Shown one piece after another: positions 1 through 8,533 of a stretch of 45,097 nt of DNA. Source of the DNA: a virus. The DNA lies in the IMG/VR virus record IMGVR_UViG_3300032182_000111, positions 1 through 45,097 of that record; one strand, written 5' to 3'. Each line of letters starts with the position of its first letter. The stretch's first letter is position 1. The position numbers and the translations under genes were made by a program. The notes below the pieces were generated by a model. That model ran no database searches. It was not told the origin of the DNA and saw nothing but the letters and a program-made list of their open reading frames with translations.

Positions 1-331
1 CTGTAAGGGTGGCCGCAACAGACACAGTTGCTGTCGATACGGCAGTGACCAGAATCTCTTGACTAGGGACTGGTACCTCTTTGTCTATAAGAGGCACCGT
101 CACATAGTCCATCTCTGGTGCTTTAGGTGTATTGGTTGTAGGTGTATTTGGTTGTTTGCCTTCTAACGGTTTCCCTTTGACTCCAGGAGGCGCTCTAAGG
201 GCGCTAGGAGGCACCACAATGGGCTTGTAACTAGGTACATGAGCATCTGGTACCTCCAGTACCGGAACCGGCAATGCAAGCGGTTCTGGAAGCGCCATAT
301 AGGGAAGCTTAGGTGGCTCCCCTAAATCCAT
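1..331 (-). CDS. Proline-rich cyanophage protein, 5' part (runs off the window edge)
   Basis: The ATG at 331 overlaps the stop of the upstream gene (TAATG). The frame encodes 110 residues beginning MDLGEPPKLPYMALPEP and is still open at base 1. It is rich in Pro, Val and Lys, with many short PxxP-like stretches, then turns into a Thr/Ala/Val-rich segment (TAVSTATVSVAATLT) that could start a membrane helix. If the window is circular, the frame continues at 45097 for 30 more codons and stops at 45003, giving 141 residues. Proteins of this type sit between the tail fibres and the small terminase in cyanophages. I know of no assigned function. A role in lysis or at the membrane is only a positional guess. 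Confidence 0.7.
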   Translation of the reverse strand, partial: MDLGEPPKLPYMALPEPLALPVPVLEVPDAHVPSYKPIVVPPSALRAPPGVKGKPLEGKQPNTPTTNTPKAPEMDYVTVPLIDKEVPVPSQEILVTAVSTATVSVAATLT

Positions 332-498
332 TACAGCTTAGGTGCAGGAAACAAACCGTTGCGGATAAACTCAACGGCTTTATCGTCAACTTCATTATCA
401 GTTGACTCAGCCAACTTAGTCAGCATGTCAACGATAAGAAGTTTAACTTTGTCAGAGTTCAGGAAACTGAACAAAATTGGACGGATAAGGGTGATCAT
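331..498 (-). CDS. Small conserved cyanophage protein (55 aa)
   Basis: The frame begins MITLIRPILFSFLNSDKVK and ends FIRNGLFPAPKL. The first 20 residues are hydrophobic and amphipathic, and the rest is mixed and acidic (LAESTDNEVDDKAVEF). Its stop overlaps the next ATG by one base (TAATG). It lies directly behind the fibre genes, the position where T7 carries its holin (gp17.5). I recognise it as a recurring small cyanophage protein without known function. A membrane-active role is possible but not shown by the sequence. Confidence 0.7.
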   Translation of the reverse strand: MITLIRPILFSFLNSDKVKLLIVDMLTKLAESTDNEVDDKAVEFIRNGLFPAPKL

Positions 499-504
499 AA
501 TAAT

Positions 505-795
505 TTAGGCGAAACGTTGTACAAGAACATTAGTAGAATTAACCCTGTAATGATCTCCAGGTTCTAAATAATAGCAATACTGATGACCACCAATAATGTA
601 GTTGCCAGTGTTATATTGCGGAAAAACATTAATAGCACTATTAGATACAATGTAATAGTATCCACTAGTGTAACTAAAAAATTTATAAAAACCAGCTTCA
701 GTTACAGTTTGATCAGCGGTGGTACCAGCAACTGGTTGACCTTGAGGACGTGCTGTTTCTGCGGGCGCATATCGCGCAATAGTTGAAGGATGCAT
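505..795 (-). CDS. Small hypothetical protein of the fibre region (96 aa)
   Basis: The frame starts at the ATG overlapping the previous stop (TAATG at 795). It has a short polar leader (RYAPAETARPQGQPVAG), then a Tyr/Asn-rich segment with alternating aromatic and polar residues (FYKFFSYTSGYYYIVSNSA), which suggests beta-strands of a small virion or adhesin domain. No known domain is recognised. Co-location with the fibre genes suggests a tail-tip accessory or capping protein. This is inference. Confidence 0.6.
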   Translation of the reverse strand: MHPSTIARYAPAETARPQGQPVAGTTADQTVTEAGFYKFFSYTSGYYYIVSNSAINVFPQYNTGNYIIGGHQYCYYLEPGDHYRVNSTNVLVQRFA

Positions 796-1004
796 TAGAA
801 GAAATTAGTAGGAGTGTAACCCTTACTAATGAAGTAAGCGTTAGCTTGTTCAGTAGTTAGTTCCTCCATAGATTCAGGAACATCAAACCCAGTCAAATCA
901 GCATTGGCGTTGCTAACTGCAAGACCCCAAATGTAGTAAAATTTGTTATCAAGGCCGGAGTTATCTGGAAACAGGTCTGAGTTATTTGTAAGTTTTAAAA
1001 TCAT
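795..1004 (-). CDS. Small hypothetical protein (69 aa)
   Basis: The likely start is the ATG at 1004, which forms an ATGA overlap with the upstream stop. An in-frame start five codons further up is less likely. The protein begins MILKLTNNSDLFPDNSG and ends with the motif ELTTEQANAYFISKGYTPTNFF. No domain is recognised. It is co-transcribed with the fibre-associated genes on both sides. Confidence 0.55.
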   Translation of the reverse strand: MILKLTNNSDLFPDNSGLDNKFYYIWGLAVSNANADLTGFDVPESMEELTTEQANAYFISKGYTPTNFF

Positions 1005-1492
1005 GCTTGAAGAGGCCATTGTTTCAGTGCAGCTGGGTTAGCAACAGTGTCACCATCGGAATTTTGAATAGTAGGTGCTGCTTTAACCAGAGTTTCAAGT
1101 GCAGCGATATTATCAGCTGCGTTGATTTGCGCTTCACGTTCAGCACACTTGGTGCGTACAGCAGCGCGATAAGTAGCTACATCATTAGGAATAGCAGTGT
1201 CAGTCTCAGCTTTGCGAGTAACGTACCAATCAGTGGGTGTAAGGAAATTACTTGCTGAAGCTTTTTGCAGGTTAATAAATTCCTTCTTTACTGTAGCAAG
1301 GTCACGAGCGACACCAACAGCAGAGTAAAAAGTGAAATCAACAGTTTCTGGCTCTGCTTGGTAAGTAATACCAATAGCAGTTTTCTCATCTTCGCTGAGA
1401 GCAGTCACCCACAATTGCGAATAAGAGGTGCCATCAGAAGTTTTAAAAGAACGGCCAACAGTAAGTTGCCGTCCGTCAAGAATGTAAGGCAT
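1001..1492 (-). CDS. Tail-fibre-assembly-like protein (163 aa)
   Basis: The C-terminal half carries a pattern common in proteins encoded next to phage fibres: LTPTDWYVTRKAETDTAIP followed by a helical region with regular Arg, Glu and Ala (YRAAVRTKCAEREAQI). This resembles the short helical module of tail fibre assembly chaperones and DUF4376-type proteins. The N-terminal 60 residues look like a small beta domain (ILDGRQLTVGRSFKTSDG). The position just after the 961-residue adhesin fits a chaperone or tip protein. The assignment rests on motif resemblance and context only. Confidence 0.6.
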   Translation of the reverse strand: MPYILDGRQLTVGRSFKTSDGTSYSQLWVTALSEDEKTAIGITYQAEPETVDFTFYSAVGVARDLATVKKEFINLQKASASNFLTPTDWYVTRKAETDTAIPNDVATYRAAVRTKCAEREAQINAADNIAALETLVKAAPTIQNSDGDTVANPAALKQWPLQA

Positions 1493-1497
1493 AATTG

Positions 1498-4383
1498 TTA
1501 TTGAATAGGTGCGGGTTGTACATTTTCACCACTGAATGGATACTCAGCAAATGCAATATAGGCGTAATAAGAGCCGTTTGTGTTTAAATGGCTTATCGTG
1601 CCACCAACATCAGTTCCAACTTTAAATCCGTCGTTTTTTAGTAAAACACTACCACTAGAAGCACCATTGAAACTATATTCTTGTTGAGCAAGGTTAACCA
1701 TAAACCATTTTTCGCTGCCTGTATTACTGTTGTGAGGGCGTCTGCCAGTGTCTAACAGAACCCACCCATTAGTACCGCCTGCATCTGCATTAAGACCTTT
1801 GACCATTAGCCATCGGACTTTAAAACCGGTGTAAATAGTAGGACCATAACTATTACCGTTGCCTACATATCTACCAATTTGAATATGATTGGGTACATTA
1901 TGGAAACAATAAGCAGTATGAGATTCATTAAGATTGTTTGTCTCCGCAGCAGCACCGACACTGATTACAGAATTTGTTGGGTAAGTATCTTGAAATTCGT
2001 TAGTTTGAGCGAAAGAGTTTCCATAGTCATTAATATTATTAATTTGAGTACCCACGCTAACACTTGAATCACAGAACCAAGCGGGACTGTCTTGGTCGGT
2101 GCTTCTGTTTTTAACCATGATAAAATCAGGTGCTTGACTCAATCCATGAGCAACTGTTCCGTTTGCACCAGTACCTGTCCATTTAACAATACTAAAACCA
2201 GCACTAGGGTTAGCGTTTACTTTTGATTGAATGGTTCCAGTAAAGTCAGATGATCCTTTTGTGTCGTTTGTATCAGCCTGTCCACCCATACCACTGTGGG
2301 CTGAACAGTAATAATACAAAGTTGGAGCACCACTTGCTACAGTGATTGTAGTTTCTGCACCTGCTTGTCCAGGTATTCCGTTTGTTACTACACCAGTTGT
2401 ATATTCAGATCCGCCACCATGTGTGCCGTCTGAAGTTGTAGAGAACCGCAACGGGTGGCCAGCATTTGACGAATCAGATTGATCGAAAACGTAAGTACCG
2501 CCTTCTTCTAAATCAAGCGTTACGGCTGATGTGCCAAAGTCATCAAACCTGTATTTATTACCAGAATCGTTTACAACTTTAACTGTATAGGTAACGCTGG
2601 CAGTGTCACCTGCTTTCCAGCAATAAGCTACATATTGAACCCCATTACTGTTAGATGTAGTTGCGTTACCTGTAAGTGTAAATCCGTCGCTATCAAAACT
2701 AACAATCGGAGAACCACTAGGAAGCGTGCTGGTATCAGTAACCCAAGATGAAGAAGCACCTTGTACAGAATCAACTAAAGTGTGACTAACATTAGAACCA
2801 CGGTTTTTAATCCATACAAAATCTGGTTGGAAGCCTACTCCTGTAATTGCACGGTTTGATGAGCCGTCACCTGGATACGTAACTATACTAAAGTCTTCAA
2901 TGCTAGTTACCCGTGAAGGTTTGTTAACAGTTTTACTTGATATTCTTTCGTACCCAGTTGGAGGGGTATAAACAAAAGCACGTTGACCAAAGTTTACTTC
3001 TTGATAATATGAAGGGTCATAAGTAGCAACTGTTGGATAGAAATGTGTTCCAGTAATACCTGTAAAAACAGAATTAGTAGTGGTACCTGCAACAACTTCA
3101 GACAATGTAGCGCCACCTAACCAAGTTCCATTACGATGCACCCACATAGTCCCAGTGTCTGCATCAAACGCCATACCGTAAATATCACCGGCTGAACCAC
3201 TTGACCCATACGCGCCACTTCCTAGTTCACCTGTAATATATTGACCATTAGTAAAGTAAGCATAGCTGCCATAACTACCACTACCGGGATAGATAGTACC
3301 ACCATCAATTTGGTAACCGTTTTCTTCGTAATATTGATTATTACAAACACCGTAGGCAGCTTTAGCTGTTTGGCTATTGTCCTTAACTTCCCAATAGAAT
3401 TTGCCTGTGTGCATTGCTACATTGCCTACAGTCCAACCCCAATCAGCGGTTTTAGATGTCATAGCCAAAGCGCCTCTGCTGATATTAGGGAAACGCACAC
3501 TGCTGTTTTTCATTCTATGCTTGAGTGACAACACTGGCGAATTATCATTAGGATTATCTAGATAATTAGTGTCGTTAGTAAAATTACTAGAACTAATAGC
3601 AGTTGAATTAAAACCAACAGCAGTCCAATGATTACCTTGGCCGCTTGAATCTGTTCCAATGTTATTAGGAGTTTGAGTTGGATCAAAGGTTAGGTGAAAA
3701 CCTTTAGTTCCGTAAGTAATACTGCCAGGAGTTTTCGGAACCCAAATTCCCTCATTACTGACTCTACCCCAAGTTGTAGGCGCATAAACGGTACCATCGA
3801 CAAAGTAAAAATCGCACAGGTACCCATCAAAACAGTGACTTGGATAACTAATGTTACTTCCACCAATTTGCGACCAATAATTACCATTCATCATGTACAA
3901 ATTGGACATGCCACCAGGAAAATTGGTAGGCCCAAGAATTAACTCACCATTAAGATACATTCTTAAGTTAGAGCCATCAGATGTCCATACATAATGTCCC
4001 CAACCAGCATTATCATTATCAAATACGTAATACCCAGCTGCGGTGTTATCAGCAGTAGATCCAGCATAACGATACACATAGGTCGTACCTTGATAGTTAT
4101 AGGCAGACATGTTATCTTTAAACTGGATGGTAATGTTACCAGTCGTTTGGTTGCCGGTACTGTTAGTAGTATTACCCCAATGGGTGTTATACCCACCTAA
4201 TCTACCCTGCTTGGCCCAATAACTAGCAGTCCAAGTTAGTGACGAAGTAGCAGGAAAATCAGTTTTTTTAAGATATTGACCTAAATTTTGAGCTTCAAAA
4301 CGTAATGGAGCAGGGAGGGGATCACCAAAATCACCCTCTACTCCTTTTCCGCCGAACCACTGACCTTGTGTAATATTTTCCAT
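1498..4383 (-). CDS. Large tail-fibre or adhesin protein with lectin/SPRY-like and cupredoxin-like domains (961 aa)
   Basis: This is a mosaic, Gly/Ser/Tyr-rich structural protein. Residues about 40-240 look like a LamG/concanavalin-like fold (WTASYWAK, WTSDGSNLRMYLNGE). Residues about 300-480 look like a SPRY-type module (FYWEVKDNS, GMAFDADTGTMWVHRNGTW). Copies of a DUF7483-like module follow (GFQPDFVWIKNRG, and again QAPDFIMVKNRS). Between them, about 600-702, sits a cupredoxin-like domain with His643, Cys693, His696 and Met699, the spacing of a type-1 copper site. It begins at an ATG overlapping the preceding gene. Such proteins are typical receptor-binding tail components of marine phages. 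The receptor is unknown. Confidence 0.8.
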   Translation of the reverse strand: MENITQGQWFGGKGVEGDFGDPLPAPLRFEAQNLGQYLKKTDFPATSSLTWTASYWAKQGRLGGYNTHWGNTTNSTGNQTTGNITIQFKDNMSAYNYQGTTYVYRYAGSTADNTAAGYYVFDNDNAGWGHYVWTSDGSNLRMYLNGELILGPTNFPGGMSNLYMMNGNYWSQIGGSNISYPSHCFDGYLCDFYFVDGTVYAPTTWGRVSNEGIWVPKTPGSITYGTKGFHLTFDPTQTPNNIGTDSSGQGNHWTAVGFNSTAISSSNFTNDTNYLDNPNDNSPVLSLKHRMKNSSVRFPNISRGALAMTSKTADWGWTVGNVAMHTGKFYWEVKDNSQTAKAAYGVCNNQYYEENGYQIDGGTIYPGSGSYGSYAYFTNGQYITGELGSGAYGSSGSAGDIYGMAFDADTGTMWVHRNGTWLGGATLSEVVAGTTTNSVFTGITGTHFYPTVATYDPSYYQEVNFGQRAFVYTPPTGYERISSKTVNKPSRVTSIEDFSIVTYPGDGSSNRAITGVGFQPDFVWIKNRGSNVSHTLVDSVQGASSSWVTDTSTLPSGSPIVSFDSDGFTLTGNATTSNSNGVQYVAYCWKAGDTASVTYTVKVVNDSGNKYRFDDFGTSAVTLDLEEGGTYVFDQSDSSNAGHPLRFSTTSDGTHGGGSEYTTGVVTNGIPGQAGAETTITVASGAPTLYYYCSAHSGMGGQADTNDTKGSSDFTGTIQSKVNANPSAGFSIVKWTGTGANGTVAHGLSQAPDFIMVKNRSTDQDSPAWFCDSSVSVGTQINNINDYGNSFAQTNEFQDTYPTNSVISVGAAAETNNLNESHTAYCFHNVPNHIQIGRYVGNGNSYGPTIYTGFKVRWLMVKGLNADAGGTNGWVLLDTGRRPHNSNTGSEKWFMVNLAQQEYSFNGASSGSVLLKNDGFKVGTDVGGTISHLNTNGSYYAYIAFAEYPFSGENVQPAPIQ

Positions 4384-4895
4384 TAAGCAATACCCTCCGT
4401 CCAGCTACCCAGCAAGAATTGATTACTCGCGGTAACAAAGAACGGAGCGATTGCTGGAAATGCAGTGGGTGCCGTATAAGCACCGTCGGGGTGATCCCAC
4501 TGGTTGCCAAAGCTGGTGGGAGCAGCAGTTACACGAATGACGCCAACTTGACCAGCGACACCATTGGTGGGGTTAGGAATTGCGATTGCACCACAAGTCC
4601 ACAGGTTGCCGGTTGCAAGGTCAAATGCACCAGCAGTAATAGTACGCTCAGTCATCGAGCGTTGAGCTGTAATAACAGCAGTTTCACCAACTTGATCTTT
4701 TACATATGCAGTAGTAGCAATCTGTGTTGTATCGGTACTAGCAGCTGCAGTAGGTGCAGTCGGGGTACCAGTAAACGCAGGGCTTGCAGTCGGTGCTTTA
4801 TTAGAGTTACTGGCAATAGTTGCCGATGTAATCTCTGCATCAGAACCATTATCGTCATAGATAAAGGCATCTGCTTTAATCTTGCCGTAGGCCAT
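4383..4895 (-). CDS. Tail-fibre-related structural protein (170 aa)
   Basis: The N-terminus MAYGKIKADAFIYDDNGSDAE resembles the start of other fibre genes of this phage type (compare MPLTKIKSDGVDS upstream). The middle contains a phage collar/fibre repeat (SPAFTGTPTAPTAAASTDTT, then QIATTAYVKDQV), a sequence type found in many tail fibres before the C-terminal tip. The last 80 residues form a separate, aromatic-poor beta domain. It is likely a virion tip or adaptor protein, co-expressed with the 961-residue adhesin whose ATG it overlaps. Confidence 0.7.
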   Translation of the reverse strand: MAYGKIKADAFIYDDNGSDAEITSATIASNSNKAPTASPAFTGTPTAPTAAASTDTTQIATTAYVKDQVGETAVITAQRSMTERTITAGAFDLATGNLWTCGAIAIPNPTNGVAGQVGVIRVTAAPTSFGNQWDHPDGAYTAPTAFPAIAPFFVTASNQFLLGSWTEGIA

Positions 4896-4897
4896 AA

Positions 4898-5113
4898 TTA
4901 ATTAAGGATAATTAGTTTCGAGTTTTGTCCAATGGTGAGTGTAACTCCACTGTTAATAGTGATGTCACCAACCATAAGGCTGTTAACGTCAGCACCTACG
5001 GTTTTATTTGTAGTAAATGTTTGAGGGGTGTCTACTTGTCCCAGTTCCAAGCCAGTAACTTTAGACGCTGCAAGACTGTCAACACCATCTGATTTAATTT
5101 TAGTAAGAGGCAT
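4898..5113 (-). CDS. Short fibre-like structural protein (71 aa)
   Basis: The protein begins MPLTKIKSDGVDSLAASKVTG and continues with Thr/Val/Asn-rich short strands (DITINSGVTLTIGQNSKLII), a pattern of beta-helical or trimeric fibre segments. It shares its N-terminal style with the neighbouring 170-residue protein, suggesting both attach to the same partner. It is far too short to be a complete fibre, so it may be a joint or cap. The function is inferred from composition and context. Confidence 0.6.
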   Translation of the reverse strand: MPLTKIKSDGVDSLAASKVTGLELGQVDTPQTFTTNKTVGADVNSLMVGDITINSGVTLTIGQNSKLIILN

Positions 5114-5118
5114 GGTTA

Positions 5119-6312
5119 TTAGCTAAAAGTAACGGATTCACCACTAGAAGCAGCAGTAATTACATAGGTGTTGTATCCAGAAATGCTAGTATCGGGTTGG
5201 ATTGATGCACCAGCAGCACCATTAGCAGTTACGCCAGTCGTAAATGTTGCGGTGCGACTTGTGGGTACTCTGATAATAATTACACCTGAACCACCAGCAG
5301 CACCTGCGTTAGTGCCAGGGTTACCTGCACCACCACCACCAGTATTGGTAGAACCAGTTGCAGCCGATCCTAAAGCTGTGCTTGCAGAACTCGTGTGTGT
5401 TGTATCACCACCACCACCAAGGCCGCCAATGTTAACAGTTCCAGCAGAACCAGTGCTATAAGCACCAGCTGCACCACCGCCAGCAAAATAAACATTACCG
5501 CTATCAACTTCACCAACTGAATAGGTTGAAGCCATGGAAGTAGTTATCAGTGTTGTTGCTAAACCAACACCACCGTCACCACCACCTTCAGAGCCACTTT
5601 CATTAGCACCGACGCCACCAGCGCCGCCACCGCCGCCTCCACAAGCGACAGCATTAACCAGTGAAGAACCTCCATCGAAGCCTTGACCGGCAGTACCAGC
5701 ACCGGCAGTACCAGCACCGCCTTGGCCTGAACTGACGCCACCACCACCGCCACCGCCGGAGCCACCAGCTAAACCAGGACCATAGCCGTTGTACCCAGTT
5801 CCGTATGCGTAAGTACCGCCACCACCACCTCCAAGAGAGGTAATGTTGTGGAACGTAGAATCATTTCCGTTGGAACCTCTATCAGTAATCAGACTACCTG
5901 CGTTGGATGTGTTTGTATTAGGACCACCGCCGGCACCACCAGTGCCTACAACAAGGGAATATGCAACACCTGTCTGTAATGTAAGAGAACTTTCAGCGCT
6001 AGAGTTTCCACCGCTAGTGCCAACAGAAGTGCGGTAACCACCTGCACCTCCACCACCACCGCGATAGCCGTTTCCTCCACCACCGCCACCAGCAACGACA
6101 AGATAATCAAGTGCAAACTGAACAAGTGGTGCTTGGTTTACTGCTCGCCATTGTGGTGTTGAGTCAGTTGTAGACCAATATTCCATTTGACCAGATGTTG
6201 AGTTAAAACGGATTTCACCACCTTGACCGGTACCACTACCAGTAGGCAATTTTAATCCATCAAAACTCCCACTACCTTCAATACTTTTTGCAAAATCAAA
6301 AGCTTTACTCAT
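5119..6312 (-). CDS. Glycine-rich adhesin-like tail protein (397 aa)
   Basis: Residues about 1-65 form a conserved entry domain (GGEIRFNSTSGQMEYWSTTD). From about residue 70 the protein is dominated by long Gly runs separated by short strands (YLVVAGGGGGGNGYRGGGG, GSGVIIIRVPTSRTATF), the Gly-rich repeat seen in many marine phage tail proteins. Poly-Gly blocks of this sort can pack as a polyglycine-II sandwich in phage adhesins such as those of T-even relatives. By its position among fibre genes it is most likely a virion receptor-binding or tip protein. The stop codon is at 5119 and the next gene starts 6 bases downstream. Confidence 0.75.
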   Translation of the reverse strand: MSKAFDFAKSIEGSGSFDGLKLPTGSGTGQGGEIRFNSTSGQMEYWSTTDSTPQWRAVNQAPLVQFALDYLVVAGGGGGGNGYRGGGGGAGGYRTSVGTSGGNSSAESSLTLQTGVAYSLVVGTGGAGGGPNTNTSNAGSLITDRGSNGNDSTFHNITSLGGGGGGTYAYGTGYNGYGPGLAGGSGGGGGGGVSSGQGGAGTAGAGTAGQGFDGGSSLVNAVACGGGGGGAGGVGANESGSEGGGDGGVGLATTLITTSMASTYSVGEVDSGNVYFAGGGAAGAYSTGSAGTVNIGGLGGGGDTTHTSSASTALGSAATGSTNTGGGGAGNPGTNAGAAGGSGVIIIRVPTSRTATFTTGVTANGAAGASIQPDTSISGYNTYVITAASSGESVTFS

Positions 6313-6324
6313 AATATTCCTCCA

Positions 6325-8520
6325 TTAAATAGGCAAGTAACGAACATCAATTTCATCACCTGTGCCTGGAGCAGAAGTGAATGTAAGGGTTGTTCCACTT
6401 ACTGTGTAGTCAGTAGTGGGACGCAGTACCAAGCCATTCACTACAACTAAAATGCTGTGTACGGTGTGACCGGTAACAATGGTAAAGTCAACAGTAGTGT
6501 TATCACCAGTAAACGTAGATGCGTTAGAGATACTTGGAGCAGGCACAGCAGCCCAGTCCATAGTTGTTGCACCAGTTTTCTGCAAGAACAAGCCAGTAGT
6601 ACCAGCACTGGTAGTAGCCAGTTTGGGTTCAGTTACTTGATCATCAGCAATTTTTGCAGAGGTAATTGCATCGTTACGAATGACGTTGGTGTTAACAGCT
6701 TCAGCGCCAGTAGTACTGTCAAGCTTGTCATTATTTACACCATCATCAGCCAGTTGTAGAGGGCCGACAGTTCCAGCACTAGGAGTACCGATATTGACAG
6801 AAGAACCAATAATTACACCAAATACAGTTGAACCTGCAGGAGGTGTAGCAGCAAGAGTAATCAGACCACCATTAAGGGTAAAACCTTCAGCAGGAGTACC
6901 AGTACCAGCGCTTGGTTTCTGGATTACACCGTTAATCGACAGAATGATTTGTTGAGCTGTTGTAGGTGCATTTGAAATAATTTCCGTAGCAGATGTACCT
7001 GCAGCAAAATCTGCAAGTTCAGATGCAGGAATCTCAAAAAACTGACCAATAGATTGAACTTCTTCCCACGCAGATGTCAGCCCGTTATAAACGAGCATTT
7101 TACCTGTGCTTTGGTTAAAGAACAGGTCACCCGAATCATTGTTAGTTGTGGGGTTAGAACCACTGTTGTCAGTACGATATCGCTCGTTAAAGTCGTTAAT
7201 ATCGTCGCTGAGCTGTACAAGGTCAGACTCTTTTAGAGTTGCCTTGTGGTAGTTATAGACCTGACCAGAGCCAGTAGATTCAACCAGCAGCCGCACACCA
7301 GCAACAATCGTGGTGTTATGGAAGTTGGAAGCAAAGTTATTGATGGTAACAGTTGTACCACCAACGGTCTGACCAGTACCAACACCGCTACCGTTAACAG
7401 CAATGCCACCAGCATCAGCAATACTAATCGTTACTTGATTAGGTGCTTGAGTGTTAGGAAAGCTGTTTTCATCAGCAATAGCGACAAAACCGTCAATAGC
7501 ACCGAGCTGAGTATTAACCCAATCAGCAACAGCTTTGGATGTAGGAAACTCAGTGTTACTGCTAGTGCTTAATGTCGTGGATTTAGTCATCCCCTGAACA
7601 ATGTTCAGATCAGTAGCACTAGAAGTAACTTGTGTACCAGCAATCTCTAAATTGCCAGCAACGTTCAAAGTCTTGTTAGTAACAACCTTGTCTGCACCAG
7701 TAGTAGTGTCAAACGTCAGGTAGGTATCAGCACCGTCAGTAACAGTCAATGCCGTAGCATTATTGTCAACAGCGCTGATAACGCGAGCACTGCCAGTAAA
7801 GTTAAGGTTAGCGCCAAGGTCTACGTTGTCATCAATATCAACTGCATCAAGGTTGGCTGTAGCGTCAACGTCCAGATCACCAGTAATAGTAACATTACGC
7901 AAACCAGTGATGTCTTTGTTGGCATCGACAACCACAGCTTTGCTAGCGGTTACCGTGCCGTCAGTAACAGGTCCAACTTTGTTGATGTCTTCAGGAGTAA
8001 CTGCAATCTGAGTTGTAGACGCAGATGCAAGTACGGGGACAAAACCAGTTTGGTTTGGCAGGCTGACAGTGTTAACACCTGTCGGCTCAACAACTGTCAA
8101 AGTTGTTGTAAGACCATCACCAACGTTAGCACCATCAAAGATAAAATTACCTTGAGTAGTAATATTACCTGTAAGAGTACCACCGGTTGAGTCAAGGTTT
8201 CTGTTTAAACGTTCTTGTGCAGAGAACAACACCTGATCATTGTTTCTGTTCAGGTCTTGTGCACGAATAGCCGAACCGGCAAAAAATGTAGCTTGTGCCG
8301 TATCAATTGCTGTATCGCGGAAGATACGAACAGCTACACCTGTGCCGGGTGCCGTGTTAAACGAAATAGTGGTAGCGTTGGCGAACGTATAGTCTGTAGT
8401 TACTGTTTTGAGAACGCCGTCAAGGGATACCTTAACATCCGTCTCCTCTAGATATTCAAATGTAATGGAATAATTCGTTGTAGCATTATTCCCTGTATAT
8501 GTGTTTTGGGTTACTGCCAT
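6325..8520 (-). CDS. Tail fibre protein, T7 gp17-like N-terminus (731 aa)
   Basis: The N-terminal ~130 residues match the T7 tail fibre N-terminal domain that docks the fibre on the tail: TYTGNNATTNYSITFEYLEE, then VRIFRDTAIDTAQATFFAGS and IRAQDLNRNNDQVLFSAQER. The central part is a long Asp/Asn/Thr-rich array of short beta-strands (DVDATANLDAVDIDDNVDLG), as in a trimeric shaft. The C-terminal ~130 residues repeat the N-terminal type of fold (TFTGDNTTVDFTIVTGHTV, then LRPTTDYTVSGTTLTF). This is the main host-contact fibre, placed as in T7 after the internal virion proteins. Confidence 0.88.
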   Translation of the reverse strand: MAVTQNTYTGNNATTNYSITFEYLEETDVKVSLDGVLKTVTTDYTFANATTISFNTAPGTGVAVRIFRDTAIDTAQATFFAGSAIRAQDLNRNNDQVLFSAQERLNRNLDSTGGTLTGNITTQGNFIFDGANVGDGLTTTLTVVEPTGVNTVSLPNQTGFVPVLASASTTQIAVTPEDINKVGPVTDGTVTASKAVVVDANKDITGLRNVTITGDLDVDATANLDAVDIDDNVDLGANLNFTGSARVISAVDNNATALTVTDGADTYLTFDTTTGADKVVTNKTLNVAGNLEIAGTQVTSSATDLNIVQGMTKSTTLSTSSNTEFPTSKAVADWVNTQLGAIDGFVAIADENSFPNTQAPNQVTISIADAGGIAVNGSGVGTGQTVGGTTVTINNFASNFHNTTIVAGVRLLVESTGSGQVYNYHKATLKESDLVQLSDDINDFNERYRTDNSGSNPTTNNDSGDLFFNQSTGKMLVYNGLTSAWEEVQSIGQFFEIPASELADFAAGTSATEIISNAPTTAQQIILSINGVIQKPSAGTGTPAEGFTLNGGLITLAATPPAGSTVFGVIIGSSVNIGTPSAGTVGPLQLADDGVNNDKLDSTTGAEAVNTNVIRNDAITSAKIADDQVTEPKLATTSAGTTGLFLQKTGATTMDWAAVPAPSISNASTFTGDNTTVDFTIVTGHTVHSILVVVNGLVLRPTTDYTVSGTTLTFTSAPGTGDEIDVRYLPI

Positions 8521-8533
8521 TGCTTACATTGTG

